Shown here in pieces: positions 9,512 through 19,900 of a stretch of DNA of 60,044 bases. The notes beneath the pieces are model-generated. The model was not told the DNA's origin and ran no database searches. It saw only the letters and a program-made list of their open reading frames with translations. The translations under genes were made by a program, and so were the position numbers. Position 1 is the stretch's first letter. Each line of letters starts with the position of its first letter. The stretch is from Bacteroidota bacterium (GTDB lineage Bacteria; Bacteroidota; Bacteroidia; Chitinophagales; Saprospiraceae), in contig JAKQLF010000267.1 of the NCBI GenBank assembly GCA_029567325.1, forward strand, positions 1-60,044, read 5' to 3'.

Positions 9512-10855
9512 TTATATTTTTGAAAGTAATCTGTTTACTAATGATAAGTTTCGCTTTCCTTGGTGTTTTATTTGTTCACCACACTCTTTATTATATGCAG
9601 CTACAATTTGTTCTTCATATTCATCATAAAATTCAGGGTCGAAGTTGGCCAAGGCAAGGTTTTGCATGACATCATTGATCGTTGTGCCATTTTTTATCCA
9701 ATGATGGCAGACTTCCTGTCTAAATCTTATGCCCATCAAATTAAAACCAATGACCTGTTTGGAATCTTTTTTGAAATCTATCCGGATTGATTTTTCTAAT
9801 TCAGGGTGTTGCCAATAGAAGGTTTGAGTTATTTCTTGTCTTGTTGCTATGATTTCACCATAAACTTGGTATTCTATGTCAAAAAATTTCGCAGAATTAA
9901 ACCAAAGTCCGGGGTCATAGGCCGTTGGTTTTCCACAGATCGTCTGTGCTACAGATTGGCCCATCATCCTGCCAGTATACCACACAGCTTCAATGGCTTT
10001 TCTACCAGGTTTTGGCATTCTTATTTCAGCACAGTCACCAATGGCATATACATCAGGAATGTTGGTACTGAGATATTCATCGACGAGTATACCTCTGTTG
10101 ATTTCAATTCCGGACTCTTTTAAAAATGTTATGTTTGGACTTACTCCAACCGTAAGACCTACAAAATTACATTTGATATGCTCACCAGCTTTAGTGATTA
10201 CTCCAGCAACTGATCCATTACCATCATCGATGATCTCTGCAATTTCTGATTCCAATCGAAGGTCAATACCGTGTTTTAAAATATGCTCAGAGACCATGTG
10301 GGCTTCGTCTGCAGGAAGTACCATGTCCCAAAATTTCTTTTCCCTCACTAGAAAAGTAACTGGAATATTTCTAGAGTGGAACATTTCTGCCATTTCTACT
10401 CCAATAAGTCCTCCTCCAACAATGACGGCATGGTCAACGCCCATTTGTGTTGCTTGCTCCATACTTTCTAAATCCAGAAGTGTATACAAACCTTGTACAC
10501 CTTTCAGATCTTGACCTGGCCAACCAAATTTATTCGGCTTAGAACCTGTGGCAATAATGAGCTTGTCATAGGGCAAAGAGCTGCCATCATCAAAAATCAC
10601 AGATTTAGAAGTATAATCTATTTTTGAAACCCACTTTTTCAATAAGGTGATTCTATTTTTCTGCCAAAAAAAGTCTTCATATAACTTTGTTCCATTAAAC
10701 TGTACATGCCCCATATATATATACATCAATGCTGTGCGGGAAAACGGGTATTCGCTTTCACCAGAAACCATGAAAATTTCATGATCGCCCAGCTTTCTGA
10801 TGTATCGAGCAGCATTTGAACCCGCAATACCATTTCCTATGATGATGACTTTCAT
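9512..10855 (-). CDS. NAD(P)/FAD-dependent oxidoreductase
   Basis: A 447-residue pyridine-nucleotide-disulfide-oxidoreductase-type flavoprotein without a signal peptide. The FAD Rossmann motif GNGIAGSNAA is at 7-16. IATGSKPNKFGWPG near 101-114 is the usual ATG motif. The second, NAD(P)H-binding Rossmann motif GGGLIGVEMAE is at 147-157. AIGDCAE at 271-277 contacts the FAD ribityl chain. No redox-active CxxxxC disulfide is seen next to the first Rossmann motif, so it is not a dithiol reductase; it resembles ferredoxin or nitrite/rubredoxin reductases. It is first in a two-gene operon with the Fe-S membrane protein, which suggests NAD(P)H-to-Fe-S electron transfer at the membrane (inference). 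Confidence 0.88.
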   Translation of the reverse strand: MKVIIIGNGIAGSNAARYIRKLGDHEIFMVSGESEYPFSRTALMYIYMGHVQFNGTKLYEDFFWQKNRITLLKKWVSKIDYTSKSVIFDDGSSLPYDKLIIATGSKPNKFGWPGQDLKGVQGLYTLLDLESMEQATQMGVDHAVIVGGGLIGVEMAEMFHSRNIPVTFLVREKKFWDMVLPADEAHMVSEHILKHGIDLRLESEIAEIIDDGNGSVAGVITKAGEHIKCNFVGLTVGVSPNITFLKESGIEINRGILVDEYLSTNIPDVYAIGDCAEIRMPKPGRKAIEAVWYTGRMMGQSVAQTICGKPTAYDPGLWFNSAKFFDIEYQVYGEIIATRQEITQTFYWQHPELEKSIRIDFKKDSKQVIGFNLMGIRFRQEVCHHWIKNGTTINDVMQNLALANFDPEFYDEYEEQIVAAYNKECGEQIKHQGKRNLSLVNRLLSKI

Positions 10856-11424
10856 TATTTATGCTTTTTAATGTGGTAGTTTTTAATATTAAAACTAAGA
10901 TATCTAATGACAAAGAAATATTGGCTTTTTCAATTGTGTATTGACAACTTGTTCGCAATACCTCGCAAGGGTGAATAAGAACGAAAAAGTATGCTCATAT
11001 AGTCAAAAGTTTGATTACCATGCTTAAAGGCAATATTTTAAATATCATCTTCATTATGTGCAATAAATGTAGGAAGAGGAGGTCATACATTTTTTAAAAT
11101 TGAATTTATTGTCGCAATTAAGTCTTCAAAATGACAAAAAATGAATGTTTATGGTCTGTTAAGTGGCTAAAGAGACCGCATCTACCTCATTTTATCTCGA
11201 TTTTAAGGTTATTCCTAAGGAAGAACTTGTATAATTTATATTTAAATGCCTTGATTTTGCATCAATAAATAGAGTGAATTCATGATTATTTTATCAAAAA
11301 AACAAGTTTATTGTTAAAAAATATGCATTTTTCAAAACATCAACAATAATTCATGTTAAGATTAAATTGACAAAATGTAATTTTTTTTATAATTCTGATA
11401 ACGAATATCTAATTGATTGTGAAC

Positions 11425-11441
11425 TAATTGCGAAGCAATTA
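11425..11441. repeat. Short perfect inverted repeat upstream of susC
   Basis: TAATTGC-GAA-GCAATTA, a 7-bp stem with a 3-nt loop, about 80 bp upstream of the proposed -33 element. It could be a regulator site or a chance palindrome in AT-rich DNA. Confidence 0.35.
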
Positions 11442-11519
11442 AGCTAGGAATAATAATGTTTGAAGCCTGTGAATAACAATTTTAATTTTTTTCTGGGTTG
11501 ATTTTTACCACTATTAAAA

Positions 11520-11551
11520 TTGGAAAATCAGAATATTTTCGAATACTTTTG
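11520..11551 (+). promoter_or_regulatory. Putative promoter of the second susC operon
   Basis: TTG at 11520-11522, a 21-nt spacer, then TACTTTTG at 11544-11551, which matches the Bacteroidota -7 element TAnnTTTG. It would start transcription about 150 nt before the susC ATG. Confidence 0.45.
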
Positions 11552-11704
11552 CGACAACTGTAGGCCGCAGAAATGGCATTTGATGCGTTAGCTTATTTTA
11601 AGGATTTTTTAAGGGTCGCATATTTTTTAGGGGTTGGATAAAGGTAACTTTATATATATTCAAAGAACTTTTTTTTATTAAACAATTTAAATCGTTAAAG
11701 TAGC

Positions 11705-14700
11705 ATGAAACAAACGAAACCAATCAGTTTGCTTTTTCTGGCAAAGAGATGGCTATTCTCGGTTGTACTCATCACATTGATGAGTGCTTCTGCAATTGCT
11801 CAAGTATCTGTATCGGGTACCATTTTAGATGAAAATGGTGTTGGACTTCCCGGTGTTACGATTCTTGAAGCAGGAACTTCAAATGGAACCATCACAGACA
11901 TTGATGGAACTTATTCACTAAGTGTTGCGGCAAATTCTACGATTCAAGTATCTTTTACTGGATACAAGACTCAAGAAATTGCAGTAGGACAAGGTGGAAC
12001 TTTCAATCTTAATCTCGAGGTAGATGCCGAGGTTTTAGATGAGGTAGTCGTTACAGGTTACCAAATTCAAAGAAAAAGAGACATTTCTGGTTCTGTCGCT
12101 GTAATCAAAGCAGAAGACATCCAGACTATTGTTGCTTCTTCATTTGCGCAAAAATTACAAGGTAGAGCTGCAGGTGTGACTATGTCAACTTCTGGTCAAG
12201 CCGGTGATGCTGCAAACATCAGAATCAGGGGTATTTCTTCATTTGGAAATAACGACCCTCTTTACATCATTGATGGGGTACAAATTGTAGACAAAGGTAA
12301 CCTTAACTTGAACCCAAATGACATCGAGTCTATGCAGGTTCTTAAAGATCCTTCTACAGCTTCTATCTATGGTTCAAGAGCTTCAAATGGTGTTATCGTT
12401 ATCACCACTAAGCAAGGAAAAGCAGGTAAGCCAAAATTGACTTATTCTGGTTCTATTTCTGGAGCAACTGATACTAAAGGTTGGGGAGACATTTTGATTA
12501 CTGATGCCAATGAATTTTTGGACATGAGCAAGCAATTTTTCACTAATGGTGGACAAGCGCTTCCTTCATACATCCAAAATGATAAATTGACTACATTTAT
12601 TTTCCCTGCAACTAACGGTGATCCAGGAACTTATGACAGGTTTAATAACCCAATCATGAGAACTTCTGCTGGTACTGACTTCTGGGATGAGATGACAAGA
12701 ACTGGTTTGGTTAATGACCATACTTTATCTATTTCAGGTGGTACTGACAAATCAACTTATGCAATTAGTGCTGGTTTGTTAAATCAAGAAGGTTACATCA
12801 ACTATCAAAAATTTGATAGATACACTGTAAGAGCTAACTCAAGCTACAAAATCACTGACTGGTTGAAAGTTGGTGAAAACGTAAACTTTGCTCGTACAAA
12901 CAGAGTAAACGGTGTACAGCAGTCTGAGCAAGGTGCTGCATCACAGATTTACAAAACAATTCCTATCATTCCAGTTTATGACGAAGGAACTTCTGTTGAC
13001 GCTGATGGAAACAGAAACTCATTTGGTGGTTCTAAAACTGCGAATACAGGTAACTCTTCTAACCCTGTTGCAATGTTATACAGAGGTAAAGACAACAACA
13101 ACTTTACAAATAACATCTTGGGTAACGTTTATGCTGAAATCACTCCTATTACAGGTCTTACTTTCAGAACTTCATACAACGTAAACTTGAGTAACTATAA
13201 TGGAGTTAACTTCTCTTTCAGAACTCCTGAAAACCAAGAAAACCAAGGTGCTCAAAACTTTAGTGAGTACTTCGGAACTTCTTATGGTACTATCTTCTCA
13301 AACACAATCAACTATACTAAAACACTTTCTGAAAGACACAACATCGGTGTTTTGGTTGGTTATGAGTCACAAGATTCTAAAACTAGAAACCTTAACGGTT
13401 CATTAAATAATTACTTCTCAATAGATCCAAATATCTGGTACCTAAATGCAGCTTTTGGTCAAGCAGATACTAGGCAAGTTGGTTCTAATGGTAACCAAAG
13501 TAGATTACTTTCTATGTTTGGTAAAGTTGATTACTCTTTGGATGACAAATACTTCTTGTCAGCAACTGTAAGAAGAGACGGATCTTCAAAATTCTCACCT
13601 GCAAACAGATATGCAGTATTCCCTGCGGTTTCTGCTGCTTGGAGAATCAGCGGTGAAGACTTCATGAAAGACGGAATGTTTGATGATTTGAAATTGAGAT
13701 TGAGCTGGGGTAAAACTGGTAATCAAGCAATTCCAGATTACAACTTCGTTGACAGATGGGGTGGTTCTATCGGTTCTGCATTTTATGCAATTGATGGATC
13801 AAACAACTCAGCAACAACTGGTTATCACTTGACAGCGATTGGTACTGACGCTCTTAACTCACCTACTAAGTGGGAGGAAGGAGAAACTGCAAACATCGGT
13901 ATTGATGCAACTTTATTGGATAACAAACTTGGTGTTGTTGTGGATGTGTATAGAAGAAAAACAAATGACCTTCTTTACAACTCTGCACTTCCTGGAACAG
14001 TAGGTTTCGTAACGGTTCCATTTAGAAACGTTGCATCTATGCAGAACACAGGTTTTGATTTTCAAATTACTTGGAGAGACAATATCTCTAAAGACTTGTC
14101 TTACAACATTGACTTTAACTTAGGTAGATACGTAAACGAAATCTTAAAAGTTGATGATGCAGTTGACTTCTTCTATCCAAACGGACAACAAGGTGTTATT
14201 GATAACCGTTTGTCAACAAACATCAATATCAACAAAGTAGGATTCCCTATCTCTTCATTCAGAGGTTTCGTAGTAGATGGTACATTCCAAACTCAAGCAG
14301 ACTTGGATGCAATTGAGCAAAATCCAGGTGAAGTTATCGGAGGTTTGAGATTCAAAGACTTAAATGGCGATAAAGTGATCAATGACTCTGATTATGATAT
14401 CATTGGTAACCCTCACCCAGACTTTTTTGGTGGTTTGAACTTAGGAGTATCTTTCAAGAAATTTGATGTGAATGCATTCTTAGTTGGATCATATGGAAAT
14501 GACATTTTCAACTACACAAGAGTATTTACTCACTTCAGACAGTTCTTTGCGAATGTTGACAGAAACTACTATTTGGAGAACGGTACTAACGGTACTCCAA
14601 AGTTGAATGCAGCTGATACAGGATCTAGATTTGCAAGTTCTTACTATGTTGAAGATGGTTCTTATTTGAGATTAGGTCAATTACAAGTTGGTTACACCAT

Positions 14701-14917
14701 TCCTTTTGCAGCTAGCAAGGTTGGGTTGAGCAAATTGAAAGTTTATGCTCAAGGTCAAAACCTTCTTACAATTACAGGCTACAGTGGATTGGATCCAGCA
14801 TTGTCAAATGCAAACGTTGGACCAGGAAACAACCTTAACGATATTTGGACAGGTTATGACATAGGTCAATTACCTTCTTCAAAAATCTTTACTTTCGGTG
14901 TTGTAGCTGATTTTTAA
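11705..14917 (+). CDS. SusC/RagA-family TonB-dependent transporter
   Basis: A 1070-residue outer-membrane transporter. The signal peptide ends near residue 32 (SASAIA-Q). The carboxypeptidase-regulatory-like domain runs from VSVSGTILDENGVGLPGVTI to about 105. The signature DEVVVTGYQIQRKRDISGSV starts at 112. The plug contains LKDPSTASIYGSRASNGVIV, and the barrel ends in a terminal aromatic (FTFGVVADF). It heads a locus with SusD, two FG-GAP lipoproteins and a GH1 enzyme, so its cargo is probably a beta-linked oligosaccharide (inference). Codons such as AAC, TTC and GGT look more frequent here than in the FG-GAP genes behind it, which would fit strong expression. Confidence 0.96.
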   Translation: MKQTKPISLLFLAKRWLFSVVLITLMSASAIAQVSVSGTILDENGVGLPGVTILEAGTSNGTITDIDGTYSLSVAANSTIQVSFTGYKTQEIAVGQGGTFNLNLEVDAEVLDEVVVTGYQIQRKRDISGSVAVIKAEDIQTIVASSFAQKLQGRAAGVTMSTSGQAGDAANIRIRGISSFGNNDPLYIIDGVQIVDKGNLNLNPNDIESMQVLKDPSTASIYGSRASNGVIVITTKQGKAGKPKLTYSGSISGATDTKGWGDILITDANEFLDMSKQFFTNGGQALPSYIQNDKLTTFIFPATNGDPGTYDRFNNPIMRTSAGTDFWDEMTRTGLVNDHTLSISGGTDKSTYAISAGLLNQEGYINYQKFDRYTVRANSSYKITDWLKVGENVNFARTNRVNGVQQSEQGAASQIYKTIPIIPVYDEGTSVDADGNRNSFGGSKTANTGNSSNPVAMLYRGKDNNNFTNNILGNVYAEITPITGLTFRTSYNVNLSNYNGVNFSFRTPENQENQGAQNFSEYFGTSYGTIFSNTINYTKTLSERHNIGVLVGYESQDSKTRNLNGSLNNYFSIDPNIWYLNAAFGQADTRQVGSNGNQSRLLSMFGKVDYSLDDKYFLSATVRRDGSSKFSPANRYAVFPAVSAAWRISGEDFMKDGMFDDLKLRLSWGKTGNQAIPDYNFVDRWGGSIGSAFYAIDGSNNSATTGYHLTAIGTDALNSPTKWEEGETANIGIDATLLDNKLGVVVDVYRRKTNDLLYNSALPGTVGFVTVPFRNVASMQNTGFDFQITWRDNISKDLSYNIDFNLGRYVNEILKVDDAVDFFYPNGQQGVIDNRLSTNININKVGFPISSFRGFVVDGTFQTQADLDAIEQNPGEVIGGLRFKDLNGDKVINDSDYDIIGNPHPDFFGGLNLGVSFKKFDVNAFLVGSYGNDIFNYTRVFTHFRQFFANVDRNYYLENGTNGTPKLNAADTGSRFASSYYVEDGSYLRLGQLQVGYTIPFAASKVGLSKLKVYAQGQNLLTITGYSGLDPALSNANVGPGNNLNDIWTGYDIGQLPSSKIFTFGVVADF

Positions 14918-14937
14918 TCAAATAAATAAAAAGTAAA

Positions 14938-16650
14938 ATGAAGAATATATTTAAATTTTTATTTGCATTTGGTGTATCAGGTTTGATGTTCTCTTCTTGT
15001 GGAGACAGTTACCTAGAAACACCTGTACAAGGTGCAGTTTCATCAGACGTTTTGGCTGCTGATGAAAATGGTGTGAATGCATCGTTGATTTCAGTTTATA
15101 AAATGTTGAATGGTTATAATGGACAAGGTAACCCATGGGGTGCTGCTCCTTCAAATTATACATTCAACTATGCATCTGATGATGCACACAAAGGATCTGA
15201 GCTTTCTGATGGAGCTAACTTTCACCAGAATGGTTTATACAAATGGGATCCAGGTTTATCTCAATATCAGGAAAAATTCATCGCCATTTATGAAGGTGTA
15301 AGGAGATCAAACAATACCATTCAACTAGCAAACAGGTATAAGGAAGCTGGTGGATCTGCAACTTTTGTTGACAGAATTACTGGTGAAGCTTTATTCCTTA
15401 GAGCTTGGTACCACTTTGATGGCTACAAAATATTTGTAAACATCCCTTACTACAACGAAGAAGATGCTGATTTCAGGAAGAAAAATGATGTTCCTGTTTT
15501 GCCTTTGATCATTGCAGATTTGGAAAAAGCAGTTACGCTTTTACCTGAGGTAAGATCTCAAGTTGGTAGATCTGATAAAGCAGTTGCTAGAGCTTTACTT
15601 GGAAAAGCTAAGTTATTTGCAAAAGATTATGCTGGAGCAAAAGCTGCATTCGATGCTGTGGTTGCAACAAACAGATTTGAGTTAGCTCCTTGTTATTTGG
15701 ATAACTTCAATATTGCTACTCAAAACAACAAAGAATCATTATTTGCTCACCAAGCGTCAGTAAACGATGGTGATGGTAACGGTTCAAATACCAACTACTT
15801 GGAAAGACTTGGAGCTCCTCACAACGATTCACACACTGGATGTTGCGGATTCAACCAACCTACACAAGATTTGGTAAACGCTTTCCAAGTGGATGCAAAT
15901 GGTTTGCCAGTTGCAAATTGGAATGCTAATAGATTAACTGTAAATGCAACAACTCCAGTTGATCCAAGATTGGACTTTACTGCAGGTCGTACTGGTGTTC
16001 CTTACCTTGATTGGGGTCTTCACAAAGATTCTTGGATCAGAGGTAGCGGATGGGCTGGAATGTACAGCACTAGAAAAAATATGAAACTTACTAGTGATGC
16101 AGCTGGTCCAGGTTGGACAACTAATCAATTACACGCTAAAAACGTAGAATTCATCAGATACGCTGACGTATTGTTGATGCTTGCAGAGTGTGAAGTTGAA
16201 ATAGGAAGTCTTGAAAGAGCTAGAGAATTAGTGAACATTATCAGAGATAGAGCAGATAACTGTGCTCAAGGTCCTGTTGGTGGTCCACTTGTTTTGACTG
16301 ACATCAAAGATGCAAGAATCACTTGGGCTAATTACGAAGTTAAACCTTACACTGCGGCTTGGACTGATAAAGCTGCTGCAAGAGAAGCTGTAAGAAGAGA
16401 AAGAAGATTGGAGCTTGCGTTTGAAGGTCACAGATTATTCGATCTAAGAAGATGGGGTATTCTTGAACCAACAATCAATGCTTACAGAGCTTATGAGACC
16501 AAAATTACCAACATGGTAAATGGAGTTGAAGTAAGAATTGCTGAGCTTGATGGTGCAGATGCACCTTCTGCTAAGCACTATGCTTTCCCACTTCCATCAG
16601 TGCAGATTGACCTTGCTGGAGGAAACTTAACACAAAATACTGGATTCTAA
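14938..16650 (+). CDS. SusD/RagB-family outer-membrane lipoprotein
   Basis: A 570-residue lipoprotein partner of the SusC 20 bp upstream. The lipobox ends at Cys21 (MFSSC), followed by GDSYLETPVQGAVSSD, typical of the mature start. Family marks are the helix GEALFLRAWYHFDGYKIFVNIP, the segment VEFIRYADVLLMLAECEVE, then REAVRRERRLELAFEGHRLFDLRRWG, and a C-terminal YAFPLPSVQIDLAGG ending QNTGF. It binds substrate on the cell surface and hands it to SusC. A good terminator follows, so downstream genes may depend on readthrough or their own promoter. Confidence 0.95.
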   Translation: MKNIFKFLFAFGVSGLMFSSCGDSYLETPVQGAVSSDVLAADENGVNASLISVYKMLNGYNGQGNPWGAAPSNYTFNYASDDAHKGSELSDGANFHQNGLYKWDPGLSQYQEKFIAIYEGVRRSNNTIQLANRYKEAGGSATFVDRITGEALFLRAWYHFDGYKIFVNIPYYNEEDADFRKKNDVPVLPLIIADLEKAVTLLPEVRSQVGRSDKAVARALLGKAKLFAKDYAGAKAAFDAVVATNRFELAPCYLDNFNIATQNNKESLFAHQASVNDGDGNGSNTNYLERLGAPHNDSHTGCCGFNQPTQDLVNAFQVDANGLPVANWNANRLTVNATTPVDPRLDFTAGRTGVPYLDWGLHKDSWIRGSGWAGMYSTRKNMKLTSDAAGPGWTTNQLHAKNVEFIRYADVLLMLAECEVEIGSLERARELVNIIRDRADNCAQGPVGGPLVLTDIKDARITWANYEVKPYTAAWTDKAAAREAVRRERRLELAFEGHRLFDLRRWGILEPTINAYRAYETKITNMVNGVEVRIAELDGADAPSAKHYAFPLPSVQIDLAGGNLTQNTGF

Positions 16651-16674
16651 TCTTAGAAATCCTGTTTAATATCT

Positions 16675-16714
16675 AAAAGAGAGGGCTGTATTTATATGGC
16701 CCTCTTTTGTTTTT
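16675..16714 (+). terminator. Intrinsic terminator behind susD
   Basis: AGAGGGC at 16679-16685 and GCCCTCT at 16699-16705 form the stem, extended by weaker pairs, and are followed by TTTGTTTTTT. The next 190 bp up to the following gene start show no further feature I can support. Confidence 0.8.
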
Positions 16715-16903
16715 TATAAAGTACAGTGATTCAATTATTTAAGATTATCCAAATTTTAAACGCGATCCAATTATATTTAACGACGTTTTGGGGTTGTTGT
16801 AATTAAATCTTGATTGATATTGATGAGAATCAGCAAAATAATCTTATAAAATCACAGCAACTTTAAGCTTAAAAATTTAGTTTAGCAGCCAATAATTACA
16901 CGC

Positions 16904-19900
16904 ATGTTTCATAAATATACCAAATACATTCATCTTGTCTTTATAACATTATTATTGACAACGAATGCTTGCAAAAAGGGAACTGAAACAAGTTCTGCAG
17001 GAACATCTTTTACAGAGAAAACAAGTAAAGAAACTGGTATTAATTTCTTCAATAAGGTAGAAGACAGACCAGATTTCAATATTCTTACCTATCGAAACTT
17101 TTATAACGGAGGTGGAGTTGCTATAGGCGACATCAATAATGATGGGCTAGATGATGTCTATTTTGCATCCAATTTAGAAGCAAATAAACTCTATTTGAAT
17201 AAGGGGCAATTGAAATTTGAAGATATAACCGACAAAGCTGGAGTTGCTGGGCAAGGATTTTGGTCCACAGGAGTTTCTATGGTAGATATCAATGCAGATG
17301 GGTTTCTAGACATTTATGTTTGTTATTCCGGTGAAATTGAAGGAGGGAAACGTACAAATGAACTCTATATCAACAATGGTGACCTTACATTTTCAGAGAA
17401 ATCTGAGGAATATGGTCTTGCCGATGATGGTTTTACAACACATGCTTCTTTTTTTGATTATGATCGCGACGGTGACTTGGATTGTTTCATCCTTAACAAT
17501 AGCTACACAGATCCACAACGCATCCAAGTGGTTTCTAGAGACAGATTTAATTATGGAGCTCCGGGTGGCGACAGATTATATCGCAATGATGGCGGCAAAT
17601 TTGTTGATGTGACTAAGGAGAGCGGTATTTTTTCTGGCGAAATAGATTTTGGTCTGGGCGTATCCACAGGTGATGTCAATAATGATGGTTATCTGGATAT
17701 TTACATATCCAATGACTTTTGGGAGCGCGATTATCTCTACATCAATCAGAAAGATGGCACTTTTAAAGAAGAATTGACCGATCGTTTTGGCTATATCTCA
17801 GCCAATAGCATGGGAGCAGACATTGCAGACATTAATAATGATGGATATCTAGATATATTTTCCACTGACATGTTGCCTGCGTCCAATAAACGACTTAAAT
17901 CAGCCATCAATTTGGAAGAGTATTTTCTGGAAGACATGAAGATGAAAAGCACCTACTTTTTCCAATTTGTACAAAATGGCTTGCAACTCAATAATGGTGA
18001 CGGAACATTTAAAGAAATTGCAAGATATGCCGGCGTTGATGCCACAGATTGGAGTTGGGGTAGTCTTATTGCTGATTTCAACAATGATGGAAACAAAGAT
18101 ATATTTGTAAGTAATGGCATTTACCACGACATTACTGACCTGGATTTTATTGACTTTTTAGCGGATGAAAGCTTTGTAAAAAATGTCGTCAAAGAAAGTG
18201 GTAAAACTGATTTTACGCCTTTTGCTGAGAAATTGCCCTTGAATAAACAAGTCAATTATTTATTCATCAATGATGGAAATCTTAAGTTTAAAAATAAAGC
18301 GGTAGAAATGGGGATTAAAACTCCCTCTTTCAGTAATGGTTCAGCCTATGGAGATCTTGACAATGACGGAGATCTTGACCTTGTTGTCAACAATGTCAAT
18401 AGTGAGGCCATGATCTATGAGAACAATTCCAGTGGGAATTATTTAAAAATAAAATTAAAAGGAGATAATAACAATACAGGAGCGATTGGTACCAGACTGC
18501 ATTTGTATACCTCAAAAGGTACACAGATCTTGGAACAATTGCCATTCAGAGGTTTTCAATCCTCTTGCAGTTACGATTTAATCTTTGGTTTGGCTGATGG
18601 AGTCCAAGTTGACTCAATGAAGATAGACTGGTATGACGGCAAAACCTCAATGATGGATAAATCAGGGCTCAAAATGAAGGAGACAAATACCATAAAATAT
18701 GGGGATATACCTTTTGTAGAACCAATAATTGCCTCACCAAGCCAACAGCTCTTTAAAGAAGTAAGCTCGGAATTATTTGAAAATCCTTTTGTCCATTCAG
18801 AAAACCTTTACAATGATTTTGATCACGAAAGATTGATGCCCCACATGCTCTCTAATATGGGACCCAAAATTTTGAAAGGTGACCTCAACGAAGATCATGA
18901 AGATGACATCATACTCTTGGGTGCAAAGGGTCAAAAAACTAGTGTTTACATTCATAAAAATGGAAAATTTGAATTGAAAGATCAGCCAGCTTTCGAACTG
19001 GACAAAATAAGTGATAAAGTCGCCGGAGCATTGTTTGACATTGATCAAGACAACGACTTGGACCTCATCATTGCGCTAGGTGGTAATGAATATCAAGGAG
19101 GAGAAATTTCTTTTACGTCGAGATTTTATCTCAATGATGGCAAAGGCAATTTTGTACCTGACATGCTCGGACCATACGTTGCAGGCAATATTGGCTGTGT
19201 TGTACCTTGTGATTTTGACAATGATCATGATTATGATTTATTTATAGGTGCTAGATCCATCCCTGGAGTTTATGGTTCCACTCCAAGGAGTTGGTTATTG
19301 CGCAATGATGGCGAAAGTTGGACTGATTTGACTGACCAGACCATTGGCACTTTGGGAATGGTGTCTGACGCCACTTGGGTAGATCTCAATGGGGATAAAT
19401 GGAAGGACTTGGTGGTAGTTGGTGAATGGATGCCCATCACTTATATGCTCAATGAGAATGGTAAAAAGCTGGGAATCAAAAAAAGCTTATCCAATTCGGA
19501 AGGTTGGTGGAACGTGATCAAACAAGAGGATTTGGATGGTGATGGCGATATTGATTTTGTGGTTGGTAACTGGGGAGAAAATTTCAGACTCAAAGCCAGT
19601 GTCGAACAACCGTTGAAACTCTACGTCAATGACTTTGATAAGAACGGAAAAATTGAATCTATTCTCGAATGGTATGGCCCGGAAGATTCAAAGCCATATC
19701 CATTTGCTTCAAAAAAGGACTTGATGGCTCAATTACCGTATCTCAAAAAGAAAAACTTGTTGTATAGCGAATATGCTACCAAACAAGTGGCTGACCTCAT
19801 AGACAAGGATCTGATTGATAAGTCAGAACAACATATTTGTAAAACTTTTTCAAGTGGCATCATTTGGAACGATAATAAAGTTTTGAATTTTGTCCCACTC

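Larger units (their letters stand above)
10856..11704. other. 849-bp divergent intergenic region
   Basis: It separates the minus-strand flavoprotein gene from the plus-strand susC gene and is very AT-rich. I see no open gene. It contains a short perfect hairpin at 11425-11441 and a likely promoter at 11520-11551, listed separately, plus a palindrome TCAAA-AG-TTTGA near 11003. The leader of the downstream susC would be about 150 nt. I found no AATCGATT core like those at the first susC. Confidence 0.6.

Noticed and set aside
16651-16903. Promoter for the first FG-GAP gene
   Set aside because: No TAnnTTTG-type match with a sensible -33 element was found; readthrough of the susD terminator remains possible.
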